From the NCBI GenBank assembly GCA_938001865.1, contig CALLAW010000005.1, forward strand, positions 20,977-84,976: a stretch of 64,000 nucleotides of DNA. Reading direction: 5' to 3'. The position numbers were made by a program, and so were the translations under genes. The stretch comes from an uncultured Saprospiraceae bacterium (lineage in GTDB: Bacteria; Bacteroidota; Bacteroidia; Chitinophagales; Saprospiraceae). The stretch's first letter is position 1. Every line of letters begins with the position of its first letter. The notes under the pieces are model-generated. The model saw only the letters and a list, made by a program, of their open reading frames with translations, did not search any database and was not told the origin of the DNA. Positions 1 to 7,305 of the stretch are shown in pieces.

Positions 1-78
1 TATGCAGGGATGTACGTCATAGAAGTTGTGAGTGAGAGTGGTGAGCGGTATGTGGAGAGGGTGGTGTTGATAGATTAG
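1..78 (+). CDS. C-terminal end of a T9SS-secreted protein (partial)
   Basis: The window opens inside a reading frame that gives YAGMYVIEV, then a charged stretch, then VERVVLID and a TAG stop. A (Y/G)-x-G-x-Y-hydrophobic-V segment followed by a basic/hydrophobic last strand and stop is the usual ending of the type A sorting domain that directs Bacteroidota proteins through the type IX secretion system. Only about 25 residues are present, so nothing can be said about the passenger domain. The neighbouring fragment at 429-821 is part of a similar domain from another gene. The identification rests on the short motif only. Confidence 0.6.
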   Translation, partial: YAGMYVIEVVSESGERYVERVVLID

Positions 79-125
79 CATACCCATCCCTTTCTGCCGA
101 TTAATAAATCGACATTCATACCCTT

Positions 126-160
126 CCCTAGATTTAGGGAAGGGCTAGGGTTGGGTAGAA
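126..160. repeat. 35-bp direct repeat, copy 1 (with hairpin)
   Basis: First copy of an exact 35-bp repeat whose second copy is at 336-370. Together with bases 121-125 it holds a perfect 10-bp inverted repeat, arms 121-130 and 135-144 around the loop GATT, followed by a G-rich run (CTAGGGTTGGGTAGAA). It lies about 45 bp after the stop of a T9SS gene, so it may act as a terminator-like hairpin, but no T-run follows. It looks like a dispersed intergenic repeat. Confidence 0.7.
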
Positions 161-335
161 TATGGAAGCATAAGTTAAACCTCAGATTATCAGTTCTGTA
201 GAAGGTAAATGCGAGGATTAATCTTTATGCCGATGTTGTCAGAACTGCTAGCCCGTCCAAAGTGTTCACCTTGGTTCCTTCCTTATCAAAGCATTGGGAT
301 GCTTTGATTCTGATATTGTCAGATCAGTCAGTCAT

Positions 336-370
336 CCCTAGATTTAGGGAAGGGCTAGGGTTGGGTAGAA
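336..370. repeat. 35-bp direct repeat, copy 2
   Basis: Exact second copy of the unit at 126-160. Here the inverted repeat is shorter (TCCCTA/TAGGGA around GATT) because the bases before the repeat differ, which fixes the left border of the repeated unit at CCCTAGATTT. The conserved part ends at GGGTAGAA; sequence after it differs from copy 1. Confidence 0.7.
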
Positions 371-428
371 GGTGAAGGTTTAAGTCTAATATTAAGTATT
401 AACTGATAATGTTGACCTACTAGCTCAG

Positions 429-821
429 ATGGATAGTATACAGCAGTACAATCTGATCCATGCAGACAGTCTCCTCACACAAGTTGGTAGAGATAGCTGT
501 GACATTATCACTGATTGGGAGGTGGTCTATGATGTACTGATCGATGAGAGGAGTGGAGAGGAGATCACTCAGAGGCAAATTGCTGACCTAGAGACGATAG
601 CACTCAAGTGTCCAACGCATGTAGGTCATGTCATCTATTCCGCAAGGAGGATTGTCTCTGATCGGACGCATCTGAGATATGACCTCATTGATGATTGTGG
701 TAGAGTGGAGTCTCGGAGTAGAAAACAAACTACAACTGTTACTTCTACAGAACTCTTTATAGTACCGAATCCTGCAACAGATCTAGTCACAGCTTACACT
801 TACACTCCTACCTTTCACTAA
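429..821 (+). pseudogene. Truncated T9SS surface-protein fragment
   Basis: An open frame of 130 residues with no signal peptide. Residues ~55-70 (CPTHVGHVIYSARRI) resemble the Cys-Pro ... Ala-Arg segment that precedes the sorting domain in large Saprospirales-type surface proteins, and residues ~108-118 (ELFIVPNPATD) are the PNP motif that begins a type A sorting domain. The frame stops only about 20 residues after PNP, so the remaining strands of the domain, including its C-terminal end, are missing. It is therefore best read as a decayed 3' piece of a larger gene. An in-frame TGA lies just upstream of its ATG. It could still be expressed, but no secretion route would be expected. Confidence 0.6.
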
Positions 822-834
822 GGGAACAAACGAA

Positions 835-852
835 TTTCGATTCCAATCGAAA
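835..852. repeat. 18-bp inverted repeat
   Basis: TTTCGATT, two bases, AATCGAAA: a perfect 8-bp inverted repeat 13 bp after the stop of the T9SS fragment. No T-run follows on either strand. It could be a weak hairpin at the end of the old gene or a protein-binding site. Confidence 0.4.
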
Positions 853-868
853 GGAAGGATGGATGCAA

Positions 869-910
869 TAAAAAAAAGAGAAGAGAGACAACTCATTGCC
901 TCTCTCCTCT
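869..910 (-). terminator. Rho-independent terminator after dnaA
   Basis: Read on the minus strand, about 80 bases after the dnaA stop, AGAGGAGAGA (910-901) pairs with TCTCTTCTCT (886-877) with one mismatch around a loop of roughly a dozen bases, and the hairpin is followed directly by a run of seven or more T (876-869). Confidence 0.65.
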
Positions 911-987
911 ACCCATATATCTATTCTCAAATATCTAAATAAATATCTCTTATTTGCCAATACAATATTGGCTACATCTCTCTCTAG

Positions 988-2385
988 TTAGAATCCCGAG
1001 CCAATACTCATCTGGACCTTTCTTTCTATTTCTGTGACTTGATTTTTGAATACTTCATCTGTATCCATCATATCCTGCACCGCCTTGAGTGAGTAGATGA
1101 CAGTACTATGATCCTTCCCTCCGAAGTCATCTCCAATACTCTTGAGAGACTTATTGGTAAAGTTCTTAGCGAAGTACATTGAGAGTTGTCTCGCGATGAC
1201 TACTTCTCTCTTACGTGTACTTGATTGGATTTTCTCGACAGAGACTTTGTAGTGCTCTGCTACGAGTTTTTTGATCTTTTCTAGAGCCACTTCCTTATCA
1301 GCAGAGACGACATATCTTCTGATGATATCTTTAGCGAGATCTACATCTATCTTTTTGAGGTTGAGTGTAGACTGAGCTATCAGAGAGATCATGACACCCT
1401 CTAGCTCTCTGATATTATTGACTACATTATGACAGACATACTCGAGTACATTCAGTGGTATCTTCTCGATATCATCCTCTAGCTTATCTTGCACGATTGC
1501 CATCCTAGTCTCGAATGTTGGCGGTTGGATATCAGCTGATAGTCCCCACTTGAATCGACTGATGAGTCTATCTTCCATATTGGCAAGATCCTTAGGGGCT
1601 CTATCTGAGGTCAAGATGATCTGCTTACCACTTTGGTGCAATCGATTAAAGAGGTTGAAGAGGATCTCCTGAGTCTTAGCCCTCCCTGCAAGGAACTGGA
1701 CATCATCCAAGATCAAAGTGTCGATATGTTGGTAGTATGCGAGGAGGTCATCTATAGTCCCCTTCTTGATTGCATTGATGATCTGATTAGTAAATCGATC
1801 CGTCGTGATATACATCACATTATTCTTGGGATGTTGCTTCTTGATCTGATTGCCGATCGAGTGTGCTAAGTGAGTCTTACCGATACCCACACCACCATAG
1901 ACGAAGAGTGGGTTAAATGCTGTCTTCCCAGGATTGTCAGAGATCGCCTTACCTGCAGACCTTGCAAGTCTATTGCAGTCCCCTTCTATGAGCTTGTCAA
2001 ATGTATACTTTGGATTCAGACCAGAGTCAATTTTTACTTTTCTGATCCCAGGGATGATGAACGGATTCTTGATCTGCTCCGAGTCGATTGCTGTTTGCTT
2101 CTTCTCGGTAGAGTTAGAGAATTGATTTTTCTTATCTAAGAGGATGATATACTCTAATCTTGCCTTACTTCCGAGCTCTGTGACGATACACTTCCTGAGG
2201 AGTGAAAGATAGTGCTCTTCGAGCCATTCGTAGAAGTATTTGTTGGGTACTTGGATGGTGAGTATCTCGTCTTCTAACTTGACGGGGATGATCGGCTCAA
2301 ACCATGTTTTGTACTTTCGTTCGTTGATATTGTCTTTTATGATAGCGAGACATCGGTCCCAGACTGCTACGTGTTTGTTGGTCAT
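988..2385 (-). CDS. dnaA: Chromosomal replication initiator DnaA
   Basis: AAA+ ATPase that binds DnaA boxes and opens the replication origin. At 465 residues it has the full family layout: domain I at ~1-80 (the WDRCL...WF...P helical module that contacts DnaB), a short linker, the AAA+ core ~125-345 with Walker A GGVGIGKT (164-171), Walker B LILDD (224-228) and the RLISRF arginine-finger region (~273-278), and the domain IV DNA-binding signature GGKDHSTVIYS at 422-432. ATG start. It is followed by a terminator and separated by about 280 AT-rich bases from the upstream gene. Identification is secure. Confidence 0.98.
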   Translation of the reverse strand: MTNKHVAVWDRCLAIIKDNINERKYKTWFEPIIPVKLEDEILTIQVPNKYFYEWLEEHYLSLLRKCIVTELGSKARLEYIILLDKKNQFSNSTEKKQTAIDSEQIKNPFIIPGIRKVKIDSGLNPKYTFDKLIEGDCNRLARSAGKAISDNPGKTAFNPLFVYGGVGIGKTHLAHSIGNQIKKQHPKNNVMYITTDRFTNQIINAIKKGTIDDLLAYYQHIDTLILDDVQFLAGRAKTQEILFNLFNRLHQSGKQIILTSDRAPKDLANMEDRLISRFKWGLSADIQPPTFETRMAIVQDKLEDDIEKIPLNVLEYVCHNVVNNIRELEGVMISLIAQSTLNLKKIDVDLAKDIIRRYVVSADKEVALEKIKKLVAEHYKVSVEKIQSSTRKREVVIARQLSMYFAKNFTNKSLKSIGDDFGGKDHSTVIYSLKAVQDMMDTDEVFKNQVTEIERKVQMSIGSGF

Positions 2386-2662
2386 ATAACTTCTCTACTA
2401 AAAAAAATAAAAAAACTCTCTCTTACATGAAGAGCTTACCAAAAAATTAAACTTTCGAATACGTGTTCGTGGGATAAAATCAACTTGGGATTTGATGTTC
2501 GAACTCTACAAAAATTCACTAAATAATCGGAACAAAAAAGGAAATTGAAATCTAATTTTAAAGATAAAATTTTAACTAAAACTGGATTAAAAGATAACAA
2601 ATATCTCTATATGTAACTTACCTCAATCTAGTAGAATTAACATTAATGAATATAATATATGA
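2386..2662. promoter_or_regulatory. AT-rich dnaA upstream region with TTCG palindromes
   Basis: This 277-bp region is AT-rich and separates dnaA from the nucleotidase operon on the same strand. It holds CGAATACGTGTTCG at 2456-2469 (12 of 14 positions symmetric) and GTTCGAAC at 2497-2504. Both lie within 120 bp of the dnaA start, so they are candidate operators. I find no TTATCCACA-type DnaA boxes and no clear TAnnTTTG promoter, so an origin here is not supported. Confidence 0.4.
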
Positions 2663-3580
2663 CTATTTGACCAAAAGATTTTTACAAGATTGACATTTCG
2701 CTTTTTTATTATTTTCAAAATACAGATCTACCCTTCCAAGTAATATACCACCAAATCCTGCTTGATTTACAAAGACAGCTTCACCCTTCTTATTCTTTTT
2801 AGTCTGCATAGCTTTGAGAAAAGTGTGAGTATGCCCACCCAGGATAAGATCGATATTCTCTGTCTCTCGAGCTAAGACCACATCACTTACCCAATCCTCA
2901 TCATAGCGATAACCAAGATGAGAGAGACAGATGACTACATCACACTTCTCATCATGCTTGAGAGTATTAGCTACTCTCTGAGCTTGGACGATGGGATCTT
3001 GATAGATGACTCCCTTACAGAGTGACTCAGGGACCAAACCGTCTAGCTTGATACCTAGCCCGAAGAATCCTACCCTGATGCCTCCGACTTCTTTGATCAG
3101 ATAGTCTTGGAGATGCTCACTCAGAGCTGTATCGTCTACTCGATAGTTACTCATCACAAATGGGAAGTTGGCATGTTTCATTTGCTTGACAAAGCCATCA
3201 ATCCCTGCATCAAAGTCATGATTGCCCATCGTAGCTACATCATATGACATCTCACTCATACACTTCATCTCTATCTCCCCTCCGAAAAAATTAAAGTATG
3301 GAGTACCTTGGAAGATATCACCGCTATCCATCAAGAGCACATGCTCCTCTTCGCTTCGGATCTGCTCGATCAGCTTAGCTCTGCTCACTACCCCTCCGAG
3401 ACCTTGATTACGACCTCCGTCCATGGGGAATGGATCGACTCTGCTGTGGACATCATTAGTATGCAGGAGTGTAATCTTAGTCACTTCACCTCTATCGAAG
3501 AGATGGAATGGAAACTGATTGACCCCGAGCAACAATCCACCCTTGCCCATCGCTTTCATAAAGTTACGTCTTGATTGCAT
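2663..3580 (-). CDS. Metallophosphatase half of a split 5'-nucleotidase, Tat-type signal
   Basis: Calcineurin-like phosphoesterase corresponding to the N-terminal catalytic domain of UshA/5'-nucleotidase enzymes, which hydrolyse nucleotides outside the cytoplasm. The metal-binding motifs are all present: D43 and H45 in HTNDVH, D88 in SGDIFQG, NHD at 120-122, H221 in SHLGY, and GGHTH at 248-252. The protein ends at 305 residues, before the substrate-binding C-terminal domain, which is encoded by the gene immediately upstream in the operon (three bases apart). The N-terminus, SRRNFMK plus a hydrophobic stretch, looks like a twin-arginine export signal. Nucleotide substrate is inferred from the family. 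Confidence 0.88.
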   Translation of the reverse strand: MQSRRNFMKAMGKGGLLLGVNQFPFHLFDRGEVTKITLLHTNDVHSRVDPFPMDGGRNQGLGGVVSRAKLIEQIRSEEEHVLLMDSGDIFQGTPYFNFFGGEIEMKCMSEMSYDVATMGNHDFDAGIDGFVKQMKHANFPFVMSNYRVDDTALSEHLQDYLIKEVGGIRVGFFGLGIKLDGLVPESLCKGVIYQDPIVQAQRVANTLKHDEKCDVVICLSHLGYRYDEDWVSDVVLARETENIDLILGGHTHTFLKAMQTKKNKKGEAVFVNQAGFGGILLGRVDLYFENNKKAKCQSCKNLLVK

Positions 3581-3583
3581 CTC

Positions 3584-4336
3584 CTACTTTTTTGTTATTC
3601 TAATACTTGGATTATGCTCGATCTGATTGCCTTGTGCTGTAATCTCTTCGACCCCAGCGATCAGGACATGTCTGATATATTGACCAGTATCAGTCTGTGG
3701 CAATCCTATCATAAACGGACAAGCATCACCTCCATTGGCGACGTAGTCAGGCATCGCTACTTGATAGATGCGTGACTCATCTAGTGGCTCTCCTCCGACC
3801 ATGATATCACCTGCCATAGCATCTGATATATTGAATGTGACACCCTCACTGATCGGCCATCCGCCGTAATCGGCTATCCTGTTACAGAGATTTCTGACGT
3901 CTTGAGCCTTCATCTCGACGATGACGAGCAGATTGTCAAATGGCATCAGCTCGAAGAGTTTGCCCTTAGTAACATCTCCCTTTGGCAACTTCACGATCCG
4001 CAGTCCTCCATAGTTCTGGATGGCAAAGTCCACTGCGATCCCTGACAGCTTAGTGGCTTCCGATAAGAGGAGGTCTGACACGAAGTTGCCCATACTAGAG
4101 TTGACCTTCCCCTTAGAGAGATCGGCAGCATTGTATCCGATGACGACATTCATCTCGGCTTGGAGTTCGTCTCGATATGGCCTGACCATTGCCTCCATCG
4201 GAGAGTCTCCGTAGGATTGATGATCTTCTACCTTCAGATTGACATTGTCCGCTGTCGCTAAATGTTGGACACTCTTACAACTCTGACCGACTGCCAATAC
4301 ACTGAGTATGGCAATGATGCTGATTACTCTTATCAT
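3584..4336 (-). CDS. 5'-nucleotidase C-terminal domain lipoprotein
   Basis: 250 residues matching the 5'-nucleotidase C-terminal (substrate-binding) domain as a free-standing protein. Recognisable family segments include the N-S-S-M-G-N-F-V-S-D-L motif (~79-89), A-I-Q-N-Y-G-G-L-R (~105-113), ELMPFDN and the D-Y-V-A-N-G-G-D motif (~197-204). A signal peptide ending at a lipobox-like QSC (Cys19-20) predicts a lipoprotein. In most bacteria this domain is fused behind the metallophosphatase; here it is a separate gene placed upstream, so the order of the halves is reversed. It overlaps the preceding gene by four bases (ATGA), indicating translational coupling. Confidence 0.88.
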   Translation of the reverse strand: MIRVISIIAILSVLAVGQSCKSVQHLATADNVNLKVEDHQSYGDSPMEAMVRPYRDELQAEMNVVIGYNAADLSKGKVNSSMGNFVSDLLLSEATKLSGIAVDFAIQNYGGLRIVKLPKGDVTKGKLFELMPFDNLLVIVEMKAQDVRNLCNRIADYGGWPISEGVTFNISDAMAGDIMVGGEPLDESRIYQVAMPDYVANGGDACPFMIGLPQTDTGQYIRHVLIAGVEEITAQGNQIEHNPSIRITKK

Positions 4337-4866
4337 CCTAGGTAGCTTTTTATCTCCTCTCGGATTGCACTCTTCGCTATCTCTAATGATTGCGTCGATT
4401 TGGCACTTTTCTGTTGGAGGATCTCTAGTAAGTCCTCAGATGTACCACTCTCAGGCAGGTCCGAGATCGACTGAGTGATGAGAGCTTGGATATTGGTCTT
4501 AGCCTGAGAGATAATCTTCCAGAGTGCATCACTGACATAGACCTGCTGTGCTAGATTGTGCTCATATTCCTTCTGGATAGAGACGAGCATCCCATTGGAG
4601 AGATTCTGTGGAGTGATCTCCTTGGTCAAGAGTCTAAAGATCAGATTCTTCATCTCTATCCGTTCGCAGAAGAGCATAAGTCTCTCGTAAGCTTGGAGCT
4701 TGAGAGGCAACTTATCCTTGGCCATAGACTGTTGGTAGTCGAGCATCGCAATCTTCTCCTTAGATGTCAAAAACTGCTTAAGAAGCAAGTACGATGAGGC
4801 AAGTACTACCAATGCCGGGAGAGTATATTTCAGTATTTCAATAAATGCTGCCATTCCTATATTCAA
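4333..4866 (-). CDS. Conserved small membrane protein, function unknown
   Basis: 177 residues with one transmembrane segment near the N-terminus (about 10-30, PALVVLASSYLLL) followed by a mostly helical soluble region rich in Gln, Lys and Glu. Segments such as KLPLKLQAYERLMLFCERI have the look of a conserved Bacteroidota family of unknown role. It is the first gene of the operon with the split 5'-nucleotidase and overlaps the next gene by four bases. I do not recognise a catalytic motif. It may be a membrane anchor or scaffold, but that is a guess from context. Confidence 0.7.
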   Translation of the reverse strand: MNIGMAAFIEILKYTLPALVVLASSYLLLKQFLTSKEKIAMLDYQQSMAKDKLPLKLQAYERLMLFCERIEMKNLIFRLLTKEITPQNLSNGMLVSIQKEYEHNLAQQVYVSDALWKIISQAKTNIQALITQSISDLPESGTSEDLLEILQQKSAKSTQSLEIAKSAIREEIKSYLG

Positions 4867-5175
4867 TTTGTCGCAAGTTACTAAAGTCTCGTAATTATCA
4901 GACTCATGCTCGACCTAATTAAGTCCGACAAGCACCATCCATGCCATCTCATCACGATAGATTATCAGATACTTGATCCGAGGCCTGAGATGCCACTAGA
5001 GGGAGCAATAGTGACGCTTACGCTAAAATCCGTGGTGTGGTTAAACAATAGTTAAATAGAATTTAAACTAAATGCTATCTTTGTCGCCGTTGTTATACTT
5101 GATATACGATTAGGTGTAATGACACTAATATCAAATTTCGGAAACTAAAATATCTACAATTACAAATTGTCCAAT
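4867..5175. other. Divergent intergenic region upstream of ompH
   Basis: About 310 bp between the divergent nucleotidase operon and ompH. Apart from the promoter element at 5076-5083, I see no gene, hairpin or repeat here. Confidence 0.5.
5076..5083 (+). promoter_or_regulatory. Bacteroidota -7 element (TATCTTTG) for ompH
   Basis: Exact match to TAnnTTTG about 92 bp before the ompH ATG. The -33 region holds TTAAATA rather than a clean TTG, so the match is only partial. Confidence 0.5.
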
Positions 5176-5691
5176 ATGAGAAAAACTCTAACAAACATCG
5201 GAAGCATCCTCTGTCTCATCTGCTTGATGACATTCAATGCTAATGCTCAGAAATTCGGGTATGTCAATAGCACAGAGATACTTGCACAATTACCAGCAAT
5301 CAAATCTGCAGACTCTGAACTCGAGGCATACCAGAAACAACTCATCGCTAAAGGCGAACAAATGGTGAAAAGCTTTGAAGCAAAATACAAAACCGTAGCA
5401 GAACAAGCACAAGCAGGTACTCTCTCTAATGTACAGATGCAACAAAAAGAACAAGAACTCGGTCAGGAGCAACAAAATATCCAAGCATACGAAGTAGAGA
5501 TCCAAAATAAGATCCTCAAGAAAAGAGAAGAACTCTACCAACCAATCCTAGAGAATGTCAACAACGTACTCAAGGCGATGGGTGATGATGGTGGATACAC
5601 TATGATCTTCGACTCGAGTACTGGTGGCATCCTACATGCTGCAGAGGCTAATGACCTCACCGCTGCTCTCAAGAGCAAACTCGGGATCTAA
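5176..5691 (+). CDS. OmpH/Skp-family periplasmic chaperone
   Basis: 171-residue periplasmic protein of the OmpH/Skp family, holdase chaperones for unfolded outer-membrane proteins. A signal peptide (ILCLICLMTFNANAQ) is followed by the typical FGYVNSTEIL-QLP opening strand, a long coiled-coil middle (~35-115, rich in Q/E/K), and the closing V-L-K-A-M-G-D-D-G-G-Y...D segment. The longest open frame begins nine bases upstream at a TTG; the ATG at 5176 gives a better signal peptide (MRKTL...) and is preferred. It stands alone between a promoter element and a hairpin. Confidence 0.88.
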   Translation: MRKTLTNIGSILCLICLMTFNANAQKFGYVNSTEILAQLPAIKSADSELEAYQKQLIAKGEQMVKSFEAKYKTVAEQAQAGTLSNVQMQQKEQELGQEQQNIQAYEVEIQNKILKKREELYQPILENVNNVLKAMGDDGGYTMIFDSSTGGILHAAEANDLTAALKSKLGI

Positions 5692-5995
5692 GGACAAGTC
5701 TTACCTATAGACAAGAGATATAACACAAAAAAGAGAATAGAGGGTGTCAAGCGATTGGCTCCCTCTTTCTCTTTACTAGGAGTATCAGAGACCGATTATC
5801 GGAGATATGGAGTGCATCCACACACTACATAGACAGTGATCTCTAGCACTTGTATCAGTACCGATTGGAAGACTTTGATATCTTTACACTGTAGTCATCG
5901 ACTGATCAGTCATCGACACATCACAGGGAAGTGGTAGCAATCTCTACTTCTTATAATTATTAAATACTCTCTCACTCTCAACTCTATTACATAAT
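5692..5995. other. Intergenic region before hflX
   Basis: Besides the ompH terminator, this 304-bp gap holds a near-promoter TATCTTTA at 5879-5886, a 12-bp perfect palindrome GACTGATCAGTC at 5900-5911, and a GTCATCGAC direct repeat (5894-5902 and 5909-5917) that brackets the palindrome's centre. These could form the hflX promoter and operator. No gene is seen. Confidence 0.4.
5730..5774 (+). terminator. Terminator-like hairpin after ompH
   Basis: AAAGAG...AGAGGG (5730-5744) pairs with CCCTCT...CTCTTT (5761-5774) with a small internal loop, about 40 bp after the ompH stop. The right arm ends in T residues, though no long T-run follows. Confidence 0.55.
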
Positions 5996-7210
5996 ATGTC
6001 TGATAACTGGCAGGTAGGTAAGCAAAAAACTAAGGGAATACGAAAAGATACTGAGTACACTATATTAGTAGCCGTATCTGATAAGAGTCAAAAGACAGAG
6101 CAAGTCCAAGAGCATATCGACGAACTAGAGTTCCTCGCGGAGACAGCCGGCGCTAAGACCAAAAAAATCTTTATCCAAAATCTCCAACACCCTGACAAGA
6201 GAACATATGTCGGTAAAGGAAAATTAGAAGAAATAGCCCTCTACATCGAAGAGAATGAAGAGATCAATATGGTCATCTTTGACGATGATCTTACCGGGAA
6301 GCAGACAAGTATCTTAGAAGAAGAGCTCAAAGTCAAAATCATCGATAGGAGTAGTCTGATCCTAGACATCTTTGCCAAGAGAGCACAGACATCACAAGCC
6401 AAGACTCAAGTAGAACTAGCTCAGATGCAGTATATGCTCCCAAGACTCCGAGGACTCTGGACTCACCTCGAGAGACAGCGTGGTGGTATCGGTATGAGAG
6501 GACCAGGTGAGATGGAGATAGAGACAGATAGGAGGATAGTCAGAGATAAGATCTCTCATCTCAAAAAGAAACTAGAAAAGATAGACCGCCAATCACAGAA
6601 CCAAAGAAAAAATCGCGGCGACCTCATCAGAGTATCACTCGTAGGATATACCAATGTAGGCAAGTCTACTCTGATGAATACACTGAGTAAGTCCGAAGTA
6701 TTTGCAGAGAACAAACTCTTCGCCACTCTCGACACCACTGTACGCAAAGTAGTGATAGATCGGATGCCATTCCTCTTGTCAGACACCGTAGGATTCATCA
6801 GGAAACTCCCACATCACCTCATTGAGAGCTTCAAGTCTACTCTCGACGAAGCTAAAGAAAGTGACCTCGTACTCCACGTCGTAGACATCTCTCATCCAAC
6901 ATATGAAGACCAGATCGTCACTGTCAACAATACTCTCAAAGACCTCCAAGCAGATGACAAGCCTACTCTCATGATACTCAACAAGATAGATGCCTACAGA
7001 GAGAAGTACTTCGATGAGATGCTAGATAAGGAGACCAAGGTTGAGATCATTGACACTCTCAAGCAAAGACTTTCCAATGAATATGGAGTACAGACCATCA
7101 TGATCTCAGCGAAGACTAAAGAGAACCTCCCCGAACTGAAATCTCTCCTCCAAACTCTGATCGAAGACCTCTACAAAGAACGTTATCCATACATCACAAA
7201 GACTTGGTAA
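5996..7210 (+). CDS. hflX: Ribosome-associated GTPase HflX
   Basis: 404-residue HflX GTPase, a ribosome-splitting/rescue factor in the stress response of well-studied bacteria. The N-terminal HflX domain carries YVGKGKLEEI (~71-80) and FDDDLTGKQ; the linker has RGLWTHLERQRGGIGMRGPGE (~155-175), the family's diagnostic stretch. The G domain follows with G1 GYTNVGKST (~216-224), G3 DTVGFIRKLP, G4 NKID and G5 SAKT. Length is normal and the start is an ATG. No Shine-Dalgarno is visible. It is likely its own transcription unit, with the aminopeptidase gene about 95 bp downstream. Confidence 0.96.
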   Translation: MSDNWQVGKQKTKGIRKDTEYTILVAVSDKSQKTEQVQEHIDELEFLAETAGAKTKKIFIQNLQHPDKRTYVGKGKLEEIALYIEENEEINMVIFDDDLTGKQTSILEEELKVKIIDRSSLILDIFAKRAQTSQAKTQVELAQMQYMLPRLRGLWTHLERQRGGIGMRGPGEMEIETDRRIVRDKISHLKKKLEKIDRQSQNQRKNRGDLIRVSLVGYTNVGKSTLMNTLSKSEVFAENKLFATLDTTVRKVVIDRMPFLLSDTVGFIRKLPHHLIESFKSTLDEAKESDLVLHVVDISHPTYEDQIVTVNNTLKDLQADDKPTLMILNKIDAYREKYFDEMLDKETKVEIIDTLKQRLSNEYGVQTIMISAKTKENLPELKSLLQTLIEDLYKERYPYITKTW

Positions 7211-7305
7211 GAGATCTCTGAAAAAAGCCAAATCACACATTTGCACGTAAGTGGCTGTAACCACTCATCCATCCTGATTGAATAAAAAAAAATACGATAT
7301 CACTC

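Larger units (their letters stand above)
79..428. other. Intergenic region with repeats, no gene seen
   Basis: About 350 bp without a supported gene between two T9SS protein remnants. It holds the two 35-bp repeat copies. The 175 bp between them contain two loosely similar stretches (TGTTGTCAGA near 236 and TATTGTCAGA near 314), but no open frame, tRNA-like or promoter-like signal that I can support. Confidence 0.5.

Noticed and set aside
835..852. 18-bp inverted repeat as a second terminator
   Set aside because: No T-run follows on either strand; kept only as a repeat.
2386..2662. Chromosome origin (oriC) next to dnaA
   Set aside because: AT-rich, but no TTATCCACA-like DnaA boxes are found; the closest match has three mismatches.
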